Source: Adiantum capillus-veneris
Lineage: Eukaryota; Streptophyta; Polypodiopsida; Polypodiales; Pteridaceae
NCBI GenBank assembly: GCA_014529385.2
Contig: CM043959.1
Span: 55,558,253 to 55,622,252 of the forward strand
Direction: 5' to 3'
DNA length: 64,000 nt
Below, piece by piece: positions 23,056-35,151 of the stretch. The notes under the pieces are model-generated. The model saw nothing but the letters and a program-made list of their open reading frames with translations. It ran no database searches and was not told where the DNA came from. Numbering within the stretch: the first letter of the stretch is position 1; each line of letters starts with the position of its first letter. The position numbers and the translations under genes are program-made.

Positions 23056-23076
23056 CGATCCTCGACAGTGGCGCCA
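23056..23076 (-). other. Primer-binding site of element C, tRNA-Asp-like
   Basis: The minus strand reads TGGCGCCACTGTCGAGGA two bases inside the LTR. The plant tRNA-Asp 3' end calls for TGGCGCCGTTGCCGGGGA; the match is 14 of 18. The first seven bases are identical. Confidence 0.75.
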
Positions 23077-23078
23077 AA

Positions 23079-23999
23079 TGTAGGAAGCATGTCTAACCTC
23101 ACCATCCTATCTTATTGCAATATTAGCGAGAACCATGATTAAATTGTCAATCCATGGGACGAAGCTGGCTCGACTAGTGCATAGAGGCTACAAGAGGTTG
23201 TCAATCTCTTGGAAAACAACTAACAACTTGCATCTAACTCAAGCTACACTCAAGTGACTGAAATCACTAAAAGCCAATCGCTCATCGAGAAACAAATCAC
23301 ATCCGTTACAACATCAAATGACATCCAAACGTAACGAAACTTCTAGGACATGTTTATAAGACCTAAGCACACATACTTATGGTCTAAACCCACTTTAGGT
23401 TAAGTTTCAAAATCGTGATTATTAACAGCAGTGGATTTTTGACTTAGTCGTTTTTGACCCAGAAGGCATCTAAATGCTTAGCAATGATGTCCCAATACCC
23501 CGCCTATGCTTAGTTTTTGATTTGAAAGTGTAAATTCCTAGTTATGATGAAATCAAGCCACGGGTCGGTGATGCCAAAAGCTACGAAATACTGTGATGTG
23601 TTTACGTCAATGCGTAGAGTTCTTACCTACGGTTGCAATACAACAAACGCGACTGCAATGTGACAACCAGGGAGGGAGTAGGAAGCGCGAGAAGGAGAGG
23701 AGTGAGCGCCGTTAGCTCACGCTGTGTTTTCATTATCCAAAACTTAAAAATAACTTTTAAAAATTGATTTTTATACCTTAGCCAAGGTTTTTGGTGGTCA
23801 AAACTAATAATCTCGGAGTTCTACCAAAGATGGGTAATGACAGGTTGATACAATCTGGAAGCTTGTAGCCCCAGCTCATTAATTATAAAGTTTATCCAAG
23901 AAAATAGGAGTTACAATATTCCCAATTTATCAAAATAATATGTGTTTTACAATGAGAACTCCGAAAAATGGTATCCGTGTTAGCTTGCTGCTAACACAA
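23079..23999 (-). mobile_element. 5' LTR of element C
   Basis: It starts TGTAGGAAGC next to the primer site. A likely outer end is ...GCTAACACA at 23999, giving about 920 bp, close to the 931 bp of element D. A TATA-like GGTATAAAAATC lies on the minus strand near 23768-23778, where the promoter would be expected. No second LTR is available for comparison because the 3' part of C is lost, so the outer end is inferred. Confidence 0.6.
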
Positions 24000-24577
24000 G
24001 GCCATTGAATGAGGTATTCTCATAGGATTTTTTTTAGGCTGCCATATGTTTTTGGTAGGTTGAAATAGAGGCTAGGGAGGGAGGATAGGTACATTCTCTC
24101 TCTACCCAAAAGAGTGGTGGTCCTTATGACAATAACTACTCTTCCCCCCCTTTTTTTCCACATCATCAAGGGAGTCCACAGCCTCAGCCCCAAAAAGCAC
24201 TTTTTTCAAAAAAACTCAAAAAACCTCCCCAACCTATATGTATACCCAAAAATCAATTTTCTCTCTCAAAATCTCACTGCTAGACTGTTACCATATACAT
24301 GTGGTAGTGATGTGTGTGAACACACTAGGACCGCCGGGACATTTTTTCCCTCTTTAGGAGGTTTTTTCCCCCGTGCATTGTATATACGCCCATCACTCTA
24401 GGGCTATCTATCTTTCCATTGCACACTAATTAACACACTCTCTATTGTGTGCCTTGAGCTTCCTTCGTCTTCTCCAAGCTGTATGCATTTCTTTGCAACC
24501 CTAATTCCAACATAGACCTGCTAAATATCAAACTTACCACCTTTTTTTATTTCCCTCCAAAATCTCTCCCCTCTTTC
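24000..24577. other. Unassigned sequence
   Basis: AT-rich DNA with C and T runs. No coding or repeat structure that I can support. Confidence 0.4.
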
Positions 24578-24705
24578 TCACTCCTCTCCCTCTCTCTTCT
24601 CTCTCCTACTTTTCAACACACACTCTTCCTCCTTCCCTCTCTCACTCCTCTCCCTCTCTCTTCTCTCTCCTACTTTTTAGCACACACTCTTCCTCCTTCC
24701 CTCTT
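24578..24705. repeat. 64-bp tandem duplication, pyrimidine-rich
   Basis: Two units begin TCACTCCTCTCCCTCTCTC and end CACACTCTTCCTCCTTCCC. They differ only at the central CAACAC versus TAGCAC. Confidence 0.8.
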
Positions 24706-25165
24706 GTTGTTGCAGGTCCACTCCATAGCTTTGTTGCAGCTCTCCACGCCATAGCCCTCTTCTACACTCCATAGCTCTCCTGCAACTCTCCATTCCATAG
24801 CTCTCCACTCCATAGATCTCCATCCCAAAGCTCTCCACTCCATAGCTCTTTTCTCCACTCCGTAGCTCTCCTGCAGCTCTCCACTCCATAACCCTCTTCT
24901 CCACTCCATAGCTCTCATGCAGCTCTCCACTCCATAGCCCTCTTCTCCACTCCATAGCTCTCATGCAGCTCTCCACTCCATAGCCCTCTTCTCCACTCCA
25001 TAGCTCGCCTACAGATCTTCATCCCATAGCTCTCCTGCAGCTCTCCATCCCAAAGCTCTCCACTCCATAGCTCTCCTCTCCACTCCGTAGCTCTCCTACA
25101 ACTCTCCATCCCATAGCTCTTCACTCCATAGCTCATCTCTCCCCTCCGTGGCTCTACTGCAACTC
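24705..25165. repeat. Minisatellite built on CTCCACTCCATAG
   Basis: About 460 bp of short units (CTCCACTCCATAG plus CTCTCCTGCAG or CCCTCTT linkers). Near 24900-25000 a higher-order unit of 46 bp repeats almost exactly. On the minus strand the array stays open in more than one frame and would encode MEWR- and ESYGVE-type repeats, a by-product of unit length and not evidence of a gene. Confidence 0.85.
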
Positions 25166-25678
25166 TCCACTCTTGCTTGAGACCAGTTTTATTCCCCTTG
25201 CCATGGAGCTAGGTGACACTACAAACCTCCCATCCACAGCAGGATTGTCAAGTTTGAAAACGATTTTCTACATGTTTGGCTACCAAAGGACTTTGCACCC
25301 TCAAAGCGTCATTACTTGCAAAATGCGCAACAAAGCCGTGGTGCAAGTCACACCAATGTGGGTGCATGGCTGCCTCTACCCTAATGATCCATCCATTAAT
25401 GTGTATCCAACATTCAATAGCTTTGCTTCATTCTTATAATATGTAGATAGAGGGGAGCACAGTCTTCTTGGATACTGCAAGAGATTGTCGTCTTTTGGAG
25501 TTGATAGCACACAATGTTCTTTGCAACCCATAATATACAATCCATAATCTCTACCTTGGCCCCTCTCTACCTCCTTCATTCTATTCTATACAACTCCATA
25601 TCTCCATGATATGGATACAAATGACAATACAAATCTCCCATCCACAACACGATAAATCACAAGTGGAAGGGGACATAT
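25166..25678. other. Possible 5' flank of element E
   Basis: A 33-bp block (GACACTACAAACCTCCCATCC and following) near 25214 recurs at 25621 as GACAATACAAATCTCCCATCC. No LTR matching the 3' LTR of E and no primer-binding site could be recognised here. Confidence 0.35.
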
Positions 25679-27357
25679 ATGAGTGATTCAGAGGATCAAC
25701 CACCAAAAATCTCTTATGGCACTAGGTTTCAAAGAAGAAGATGGGATTCATGGTTGGAATCTCAAATTCAAAGAATGGGTGTTCATACAGGGGAGGAGAT
25801 TTCTGAAGTAGGAGTAGTTACATATTTGCCACCAATTCTTGAAGGGACGGGATCTAGAGAGTCCAGCAACACAAGTGGAGATCAGCAACAGGAAGCAGGG
25901 GAAACTTCTTCACCTAGGCCAACAGGGAAAGGAAGAAACCCAACTCTTGAAAGGGTCATCCATTTGGTATTCAGGCAGTCCATCAGTTTTTGAGGGCGAA
26001 GAGGCAGTTGTAGTTTCCCACACCACCACCTTTACCATTGTTTAATTCTAATCCTTTGGGAGGACAACAAATTCAACAAGTACCCATTATGGCACAACAA
26101 ACACTCAATCCTAAAGTAGGGGCAACAAAATTTAGTGGAAAAGAATCCCAGGAAGCTGACAGTCATGTGGGATAGTTTGAGACAAGATGGTCTGCTAGTG
26201 GGTATGATGTACTTTATAATGATGCTATCAAGAAGGAGCATTTTGCAGCAACATTGCAGGGAAAAGCCATGTCCTGGTTCATGCAATATGGTAATGCTGC
26301 ATGCCATGATTATGATAATTTAAAAATCAAATTTTTGACTAGATTCAGGGTAGAGAAAACCCCTAAAGATGTTTTGAAAAAAATAAAAAAAATTAAGCAA
26401 AAAGATTTGTTGGTAGAGGACTATGCCCAACAATTTAGAAACTTGATGAGCAAGTTGTAGGCCAATCAAAGACCCTCTTGGGAGCAATTGGGTGACTACT
26501 TTTGTTTTTTTGAGGAAGTAATTGAAAAGTGCAATAGCAGGTCATGCTCCTCTTACTTAGCCTCAAGTTTTTGGAAATATAGTGGATGCATCCATGAGAG
26601 CTGAGAGAAGATATGGCACCAGTGAACAAAAGAAAAGTAAGAAGAAGAAATCCAAGTAGGAATCAGACTCAGAGGAAGAGGATTCATATTCATATGATGA
26701 TGAAGAATCAGATTCAAATTTTGATCAGGAGACAAATTCTGAGGATGATGAAGAGGACACATGGAGTGCCAAGAGGAAGAAGAAGAAATCCAAAAAGAAA
26801 GAATCAAAGACAAAGAATGGTAAGTCTAAAGCTAAGGAGCCAAATATTATCAGTAAACAAATTTTGAAAAAACTGAAGGAGATGCAGCCACAATCATTTT
26901 CAAGTCATGCAAAATCACCATTTTGTCAGGTATATCAAAGACTTGGACATGATTATGATAATTGTACTATACCCCTAACTTTAGGGGAAGAAGACCAATA
27001 CATATTTTGGCCTTAATGGAATCAGGTGCAAATGTGGTTGCACCACAACCCTTCAGGGGTAGATTTCAGATTTCAAATCAACCAAGGACATTTCAACAAG
27101 GGAATTGGCAAAATGTGCCAAGGTTTTAGCAATCAAAAAATCCAATGCAACCATGTACTTATTGTGTTATAATGGGGCATAGGCAAGGACCTTCTTGTGA
27201 GATTTGGTGTAAGCATAGGAATGAGAGAGGGATTCCAATTGTGAACTTCAACTCTTCAAATGTAGGCACTGTTTCTTCTAATGATGGAAGAATGAAACAA
27301 CCAACTCAGGTTAATGCTGTATTTTTGGAAGAAATTGATACCTCACTAGAAAAATAG
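25679..27357 (+). pseudogene. Element E gag
   Basis: The N-terminal frame 25679-25993 starts MSDSEDQPPK. The capsid region, about 26090-26460, shows ATKFSGKESQEADSHV, AATLQGKAMSWFMQYGNA and EKTPKDVLKKIKKIKQKDLL, unlike the gag of C and D. After it come a Lys/Glu/Ser-rich stretch (26610-26860) and two knuckle-like motifs: one in the 26920s with QRLGHDYDNC, whose second cysteine is Tyr, and CTYCVIMGHRQGPSC near 27150. Stops interrupt it repeatedly, for example at 25991 and 26458. Confidence 0.78.
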
Positions 27358-27362
27358 GACAA

Positions 27363-27623
27363 TGAGAGATACCCCTACCCAAGGGTCTATGCAAGAATAT
27401 ACAATTTACACTTTTATACAATTTCAATATACATGAGAGTTGCGGAAGCATTTGTATAGGGGAGGAGTTCTCAACACCCGACCAAGCATGGAGTTTAGTC
27501 CATGAGCCGGACTGCATCTAGAGGTACCTAGCGACTAGTGCTACCCGTGAATGGGTGTTATGAATGAAAGCGTACTCAATAAAAAATATAACATTGTGGA
27601 GGGTGAATATATGTGTACACCGC

Positions 27624-27694
<71 letters not shown>

Positions 27695-30600
27695 ATATAG
27701 TGGAGGGTGAAATAGAGTGCACAAAGACATGAGAAATTGACAACAGAGAATCTTCAAATGCCCATCTAAATGGAACAGGCGACCATGTATTAATGCAATG
27801 ACAAAATCTGGGTATACATAACATCAAAAAGTTTATGACAAAATAACTAGTAGAGCACCGGACCCTGTGTAGAGATCGACCGGTCCACCCATCCACTTAT
27901 TCTCTACTACGGAAAGAGAGAATTTCACTTCTTCGAGAGAAAGCTAGAACACCTCCATCCTACCTGAGCCAGACATAGGTGAGGCCGCTTCGCTTCCCTC
28001 CATGAACCCGAGCTCTAAAAGGATCCCAAATACCAGTAGGTGATAGGGTACCAACACCAACCATACCAATTTAGGCGCCACGCCTCTTTGATGCCCATCA
28101 TCGGGTGTTTAGGCCAAGATAAGGAAAAATCCCCGATGCGTTAGCCGTGTAGGTCATTCAACCCCCGATGCACTAACCATGTAGATGAGCCTAACAAAAA
28201 GAAGAAGACCTAGGCAACACCCCTAATCCAGCAAAGCCCCAGGTCATCAACCCTTTAGTTTAAGGCTAAGCGATGTAGGTGATCCTAGTCTTGTAGCGAC
28301 GCTGCCATGAGAAACATAACACATGAGTCCAATCACAATAGCACTTTCCAGATACACAAACATTTCCTTTTTCAAACAGTTATATTGTACAAGGTCTCTA
28401 CCCTTACACGTCTACCATAACCCATCTTGATCACTTCATGATCCAATCCAAAAACCATAAACCATAAACCGTAATCCAATCACATCATACGGGTGAGATC
28501 TCCACCCCACTTGGGTGAGGCACGACCAATCCTGCATAACCACTTTAGAACATAACATGGCTGCAAAAATTTCGGCAACATAACTTAATCCAAAAAAAAA
28601 ACCATAAGCCACACCGCTTTCCACCATAAAATATCAACCATAATCCATGAGGGAATCTCAGATCTTAACCATAAATCATAATCACACTGAACCAACTCCC
28701 ACACTTAGAGTTTGACATATCCCCTACAATCAATCGGAGTCTACACACATGTGACCCTTAAGATGTGATTCTTTCATGCATAAAAAGAGTCCGACCAGCG
28801 ACTAATCATGATTAAAAAAATCCAATTTTGACAACATCAAACCATGCAAAGTTGATGCATCACATGTGCACTTCATCGCTCTAGCACATAGAGCTAGTTT
28901 TGACCTAGAAAGGGGGAAAGCAATCATAACCATACATATGAGGCATCCACATAAATCCATGAGTTCCCATGCATCATATGATAACATTTCAACACCATAA
29001 ACATGATGCAAAACAACTTCGACCTTTAGGTCAAACATAAACCATAACTTCACACATGTGCAAAAACATTTTTTTGACATTTTTGGGAGCATACAAAACA
29101 TGCAAATGAAAGTGTTTGACCTCAAACCAATGCATCAAGTTCAGATCTATAATGTAGACTATCACTCCATCATGTCACTTTGACCATATGATACTCACAT
29201 AACAAACGGTAGCCCCCAAAGAAAGTCACTTTATTCATATCTGCCTATGCGGTTCGGAATGTTTAACCATATACTCTCATGTAAGTTTAGGGCCATCTAA
29301 TAATTTAAATCAAATCACCAAAACAAACCATAGAACATATCAAAACGGCTCGGTTAACTCACGACGTCATATGATATCCCCCTTTGATAGCACCTACGCG
29401 TGTAGGTAAAAACTGATAATAGAGTGATTTAATAATTCGCATTCCTGAAGTGATAACGGAGATCTAAATTTATTTATCATCAATTTTTATCAAGCTTTTC
29501 AATTGGTTAAGTGGGTTTGTCCATCCGGTGAATCTATATAGTAGTTCTCCAAGGAGCATAGAGTCAAAATTTTTGGTTAAGTGTAGTGGGCAGCAATCTA
29601 TTTTTTGACTATAGCTCTTAACTCGTGCGTGTTTTTCACATGACAAATAAGAGAGAAAATGTTCTAAATGATGTGTTTTATCTATGGTATAAAGGGTTCG
29701 GGCTGATTCATAACGGTTTGTGATTTATGACCAAAACAGTATTCCTACCGTTTCTATGACGTGAAACGAAAAGCGCTTCTTTATGCACGTGCATGACCAT
29801 AACGCATCATGTGCATAAATAACGTGTAAAACATGATGAAACAATCATGAGGCAACCTCCTATGTACTTGGTTAATCCATACATGCATTCGTATGAAAAA
29901 AAAAAATCATCGAGAGGGTGACTACGCAGAAAAAACGACATAGAGAGAGAGAGATGATGACTATGGAGTTTATGGTTCCTCACCGTACTTTAGAATTGAT
30001 TTGGGGTTGTCAAAAGGCTTCTTGCTTTTCCGCAAGAGAGCGGTGATGAGAGTTACATAGAGGTATCCATCACGAAAACTTCCGGAGAGCGCGTACACCG
30101 TGAAACAAGAGAGAAAATAATAAGCAAATTGAGAGAGATATCCTTCTTCTTCTTCTTCACGAGAGAGAAGAGTTTATTGAGATGGTGATGAAGAGCTTGC
30201 ACCACTCTGTATAATAGATAAGTAATTATGACGTCAAGGCAAGAGAGCTTCCGCGTCTGAGAGTGTATCTATCCTTTTCAAAGTGAAAGAAGAGAGGTCT
30301 TTATATAGGCTCTCAAGGCCAAAAGCACTAGCTAATAATAGAGTGAGGGAAGGAGAGACAAGTTCGCGCATGTTCGCGGCTTGCTATTATATAAAAATAA
30401 TATTTTTTTATAAAAAAGTTTTTTTAAAAAGTTTTTTTTAGTACACGGATTTCGATGCGCAATTTAGAGACTCTAAGAAGAAGCTTGGTTTCCAAAAAAA
30501 GAGTTCTAAACTAAGCTCCTCCTCTTTTTTTTTAAAAGACGCTTTCTTTCCTAAAAGCAAGCCTTTGCTTTTTGGTGGTCAACTCTCCCACTTACCATTC

Positions 30601-30790
30601 AATTTTTACATTAAATTTGACCATCCAAACAGTATCTAACCAACTAATAAAAACCATAGCTAGACTACGTCACACCGTAACATCCGACATAATTGTGACT
30701 TTCCAATATTGTCAATCAAAATTCGACGAAATAGTATTGAAAGTTATTTTTCTTATTTTTAAAAGAGACCCAAAAATTGGGGATCTTACA
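27363..30790 (-). mobile_element. Solo-LTR-like insertion in element E
   Basis: The insertion starts TGAGAGATACCCC and ends GGGGATCTTACA, which are inverted ends of LTR type. It is flanked by GACAA (27358-27362) and AACAA (30791-30795), probably a 5-bp target duplication with one change. Removing it together with one flank restores the gag reading frame (...DN|QQAEN). On the minus strand a GCCTATATAAAGACC near 30310 would be a TATA box, so transcription would run leftward. No protein motif and no second LTR are visible, hence a large solo LTR or a non-autonomous element. Confidence 0.65.
27626..27690. repeat. (GA)n microsatellite
   Basis: About 32 uninterrupted GA units inside the solo-LTR-like insertion. 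Confidence 0.97.
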
Positions 30791-31850
30791 AACAATCAAC
30801 AAGCAGAAAATGACTGCAAACAGTTTATTGAGGAAACATGGGAGAAATTCACAAACTCATACACTGATTCTTTACATTATTCTCAATGTGATTTCTCCCA
30901 ATGCATTGAAATTCAAGAAGTGCTGGAGAAACCATTGGAAGCGCAGAGTTTAGTTATTACTAGGTCAAAAGGGAAGTTGCCACCTCAGGAAAAGGAACAA
31001 GGGAAAGATCCTGAGGATCCTATTAATTGAAAAGCTCATGATAAAATCAAAAGAGGAGTTTTAAAGGAAATCCAATCCAATTAGAAAACTGAAGAATCGG
31101 CAGATTTTTGGCAAACAGGTTCAATGCAAAAAATTTGGGAGAATTTGGGCAGAAAACAATCAGATTATGCAGAATTACAGCATCACTTGAAGACAAATAA
31201 TTCAGTACAGTCTTCTGCTAGATGATCTTTTTGAAGCATTGATGGATGCCCTCTTTCAGTGAAGGTGGGAAAACTGTTGAAACTAGTTCCTTACTTCAGT
31301 CAGGTATTCCTCAGGAAATTGACAAATCCGGTTAGAGAAAAGGATTTGCAACAGAAGGGGGAAATGAGTCACATCCATCTGGCACATATAGATTTTGGAG
31401 ATGAAGCACCAGTAGATAAGGAATATAAGGTTCTAATAATCAATATTTCCATTGGAAAAGTATATTCGTCAGATGTGCTGGTGGATGGAGGATCAGGAGT
31501 AAATATCCTTCCTGAATCAATTTGTAAGAAACTGACTTTAACCAAATGGGAACCTGCACCTTTTCAAGTGAAGATGGTAAATCCATTGCTACAAAAGAAA
31601 CATGGAAAAAATGGGGAAAGCCTGCTTCAAGAGCAACAAGAATGAAACTAGAGCTTCAAGATGGATATATGGAGAAACCCCTAGGACTTCTAGTGAAAGT
31701 AGTTGTCACCTCTTGTGGAATTGGATATGAGCATACCTTTGCTATTGGTGATTTTGGCAAGAGGAACAAGTATGACATCATATTTGGAAGACCGTTCATG
31801 AGACATTTAAAAATGTCCAAGACTGGGGGTATGACCATATTTACTTGAAG
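30791..31850 (+). pseudogene. Element E gag end and hybrid protease
   Basis: The frame 30572-31030 continues gag after the insertion (FIEETWEKFTNSYTDS). The protease starts in frame 31259-31645 with VLVDGGSGVNILPESICKK, a D-G-G variant of the catalytic motif seen in another gypsy lineage. At about 31575, after QVKMVN, the sequence switches frame and lineage: SIATKETWKKWGKPA, TRMKLELQDGYMEKPLG and FGRPFMRHLKM match the back half of the protease of D. The join sits at a short shared stretch, TCCATTGC. This looks like template switching. Confidence 0.75.
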
Positions 31851-33420
31851 AACATGGAAACCACAACGAGGATAAACTTAAAAGAACATAGTTAAAAGGA
31901 TGTAACAAGAACACCTGTCGAGGAGTTTAATTAAGCTATATTAGCCAAATCTGAACTTCCAGCATGGTTGGGTCAGTCCCAACAGTTATGAATGTGTAGA
32001 GCTTCAGATTGTAGAAGCTTAAAGCGTGAAGAGTGTATCCTACAAAGTTCTTTAGAAGACAAAGACTACATCCTAGAACCCTTTGCAGAGAAATAACTAG
32101 AGCCTTTAGGATGGAAACACATTATGGCACCTTTGGATGTGTGCATTATGACTGATGATCCCACAAAAAAGTTCTGTGACAAGGATAGCTATGACGTGGT
32201 ACCATATTACATGGTCAATGTAGTTGAGGAAGAGGGTGATAGTCAAGCCTTAAATGAGCTCAAAATAATAAAGCAAGATGAAGAAGGAGAGGAAGAGTTG
32301 TTTTACGTCTAGAGCAAGAAAATAGGAAATTACGCTTATGTGTAAATCTAAAAAAAAATGAATGCTGCAACAATAAGGGACAACTATCCCTTACTAATCA
32401 CGGAACATGTGCTCGAATGAGTGACCGACAAACAAGCCTACTCATTTTTAGCAGAATTCTCAGGATACAAACAATTGGCTATCGCGGTAGAAGACCAATA
32501 CAAAATGGCATTTTCCATAGAATGGGGAATCTATGCTTATAGAGCAATGCCTTTCGGCTTAACCAATGCACCTGCTAATGACACACGCCTTCAAAAAATA
32601 CTGGGAGATATTCTTAGAAATTTACATGGACGACCTCTGTGTTCACTCTATCCTTAGGACAAAACACATTGAGCATCTCAAAAAGGTATTCAAGGAGTGC
32701 ATAACTTAGACAATTTTCCTAAACCTTAAAAAATGTGTCTTCATGGTAAGACAAGACAGAATCTTGGGACATATTGTCTTTGAGAATGATATATCTATGG
32801 ATCTTGACAAGATCAAGGTAATTGTGGAAATGCCAAGGGCAACTACTACCAAGCAAGAACAATCCTTCATGAGACACTGTGGATACTATTGACGGTTCAT
32901 ATACATGTATACAATCATTGCACAACCCTTGTATAGGCTGATAATTGTTTTTGATTGTGCAAAAGAGTGTAAGGAGTCATTCACAGAACTAAAGGAGGCG
33001 CTTATATCAGCATGGCCATTACTCAAAGCACCAGATTGGGGTAGAATATTACACGCTCACATTGATGCCTCAACATTTGCAATAGGCTATATCTTGGCTC
33101 AACAAGAAGAAGGAACAATGGATTTCCCAATCTGCTATGCTAGTCAACAGTTGAACAATGTGGAAAATAATTACACAACCACGGAACGGGAAGTGTTAGG
33201 TATGATATATGTCGTAAATAAATCTAGACATTATCTTTTCGCTAATGCATTTGTCTTCTTCACACACCACCAAACTCTTTTGTATCTGGTAAACAAACGT
33301 TGCAATACACAAATAGTTGTTTGATGGTTCATCATATTGCTTGAGTTTGATTTTACGTTGTGGTAAAAAAATGGCAAAACACACCTCAAAATAGATCATC
33401 TCTTGAGGTTACCCAATGAA
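31851..33420 (+). pseudogene. Element E linker, RT and RNase H
   Basis: The linker keeps EPLGWKHIMAPLDVC and FCDKDSYDVVPYYM, but the rest of the D-type linker is deleted before RT near 32330. RT has AATIRDNYPL, FSGYKQLA, MPFGLTNAPA and, frameshifted, YMDDLCVHS near 32620-32650. RNase H is at 32905-33324 with HIDASTFAIGYILAQ, TTTEREVLGMIY and FFTHHQTLLYLVNK, where DH is changed to HH. The stop TGA at 32418-32420 falls at the same RT codon as one in D. Confidence 0.85.
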
Positions 33421-34967
33421 GAAGCACCCAAAGGAGTGGATGATGAATTATTTGATGCTTACCTCTTCAACATCGAGATAGTTCCTAAGTGGTCTCAAGA
33501 GATAGTCACACTTTTGACCTATGGTGGAAAGTTTGATAAAAATGAATGAACAAATATGCATGCCGATGTAAGTAGACATGTTTTAAATTGTGCTACATGT
33601 AGAAACAATCCAACGGTGGAATATACCACATTGTTTTAGATAACAACTATGCACCAATGGAGTCAATATATGGTTGATTACCTAGCAATAAGGAAATTCC
33701 TTGGGAATGTAATGCAAGCCAGACAAAGAGCCATTGAGTTGGAAGCTCAAGACTGCATGATAATTGAAAATCAAGTTTACAAGAGCAACAAAAAATGAAT
33801 ACTTGCCTATCTTAGACCAAGTGCACGGAGGGATTACCGGAGGCCATTTCTCAGGAGATAAGACAACTAGGATTGTCTTAATTGTGGGAATATGGTGGCC
33901 TACATTGCACATGGATGTGGAATAATACGTCAACCAATGTGATCATTGTCAGTGTACCAAGGTACCTATAAAGAGAGATGAGATGCCACTATGACCGATG
34001 ATGGGAGCAAGGGAATTTGCTAAGTGGGGCTTAGATTTTGTGAGACCAATCTCACCACCCATTTATAAAGAGAGATGAGATGCCACTATGATCAATGATG
34101 GGAGCAAGGGAATCTGCTAAGTGGGGCTTAGATTTTGTGGGACCAATCTCACCACCCACTTACAAATCCCATGCCCAATATATCATCGTCACCACGGACT
34201 ATCTCACAAAATGGGTTGAAGCAAAAGCCACACAAAAAGCAGATGCCAAAACCAATGTACAATTTCTATATGAAAATGTCTTTGTAAAAGATGGGTTACC
34301 CATATAAATTGTTAGTGATAGAGGCACACATTTCATAAACAAAGTTATTGAGACGAATTCATGATTATTTGTAATAATTTTACCCCATATCATCCAGAAG
34401 CCAATGGACAGGTTGAAGCTACTAATAAGACACTTTTAACGATATTGATAAAAGTTGTGATAGATTGGGACCAAAACTTACATTTTATTTTATGGACATA
34501 CAGAGTGGCCTATAAGACATGCATTGGCACAACACCTTACAATATGGTGTTTGGTCTAAATGCCATCCTATCCGTCAAATTCATAAACCTAAATTTGAGA
34601 GGATCCAAACAATTAGAGTGGACAGATCATGAGTTTTCATCAAGATTAGAGGATTTAGAAAATCTAAATGAGCTAGCCTTCAAGATGTAGCATCTATCTA
34701 TGCTCAAAAAAGACACCAAAAAGAGTTCTTTGACAAGCATGTGTGGTCAAAAAATTTAAAACAGGGGACTATGTTTTGGTAGATACGCTGAAACAACATG
34801 CTAAAAAACTCAAAAAGCAAGGGATGGGACTCTTTGTGATCAAAAATTTGTCACCAAGTGGGGCCATCAAGCTTGCAACATTAGAGGGAGAAGAAATGCC
34901 TAACAAGATTAGTGGATGTAGATTCAAGAAGTATCACCTACCACTGACCCACGAGACGCTACAGTAG
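33421..34967 (+). pseudogene. Element E integrase
   Basis: The first H2C2 module is partly deleted (CATCRNN near 33590-33610 remains). The second shows IWWPTLHM-type remnants near 33890. The core has WGLDFVGPIS, SDRGTHFIN and NGQVEATNK, the three acids of the DDE triad, at about 34110, 34315 and 34395. The C-terminal part, 34743-34967, has FKTGDYVLVDTLKQHAKKLK and KKYHLPLT, collinear with D. A 97-bp tandem duplication at 33967-34160 repeats the start of the core. Confidence 0.85.
33967..34160 (+). repeat. 97-bp tandem duplication in element E integrase
   Basis: Two units, each containing GAGATGAGATGCCACTATGA and GGGCTTAGATTTTGTG, with a few differences. It duplicates the WGLDFV block. Confidence 0.85.
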
Positions 34968-35067
34968 ATTGATAGATAAAAACAATGCATGAAAGAAAAG
35001 AAATGGAACCCACGAGATGCTACAGTAGATTCATAGAGAAAAACAATGAATGAAAGAAAAGAAATGG
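34946..35067 (+). repeat. 61-bp tandem duplication behind element E integrase
   Basis: ACCCACGAGACGCTACAG at 34946 recurs as ACCCACGAGATGCTACAG at about 35008. Both units end GAAAGAAAAGAAATGG. Confidence 0.8.
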
Positions 35068-35151
35068 ATTGTTGAAGACGAACAAATAGAAGCTAAAGAA
35101 TGAATGGCTAAACAAAGGCTTCTATGACAACAACAACAACATGGGAGACCA

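Larger units (their letters stand above)
13885..23999 (-). mobile_element. Element C, Ty3/gypsy, truncated in the integrase
   Basis: The order on the minus strand is 5' LTR 23079-23999, primer site, long leader with a palindrome array, gag, protease, linker, RT-RNase H, two H2C2 modules and the start of the integrase core. The core breaks off after YEYVFMRYGLP at 13885, so the 3' third and the 3' LTR are missing. It is collinear with element D at diverged but clearly alignable protein level and belongs to the same family. There is no chromodomain in the remaining part. Frames are interrupted in many places. Confidence 0.85.

Noticed and set aside
24670-25136. Overlapping open frames on the minus strand encoding MESCMRAMEWR-type repeats
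   Set aside because: They follow from the minisatellite; several frames are open at once and no unique protein features exist.
27518-27896. Open frames on the minus strand with a long Leu-Ser run
   Set aside because: The run is the translated GA microsatellite inside the solo-LTR-like insertion.
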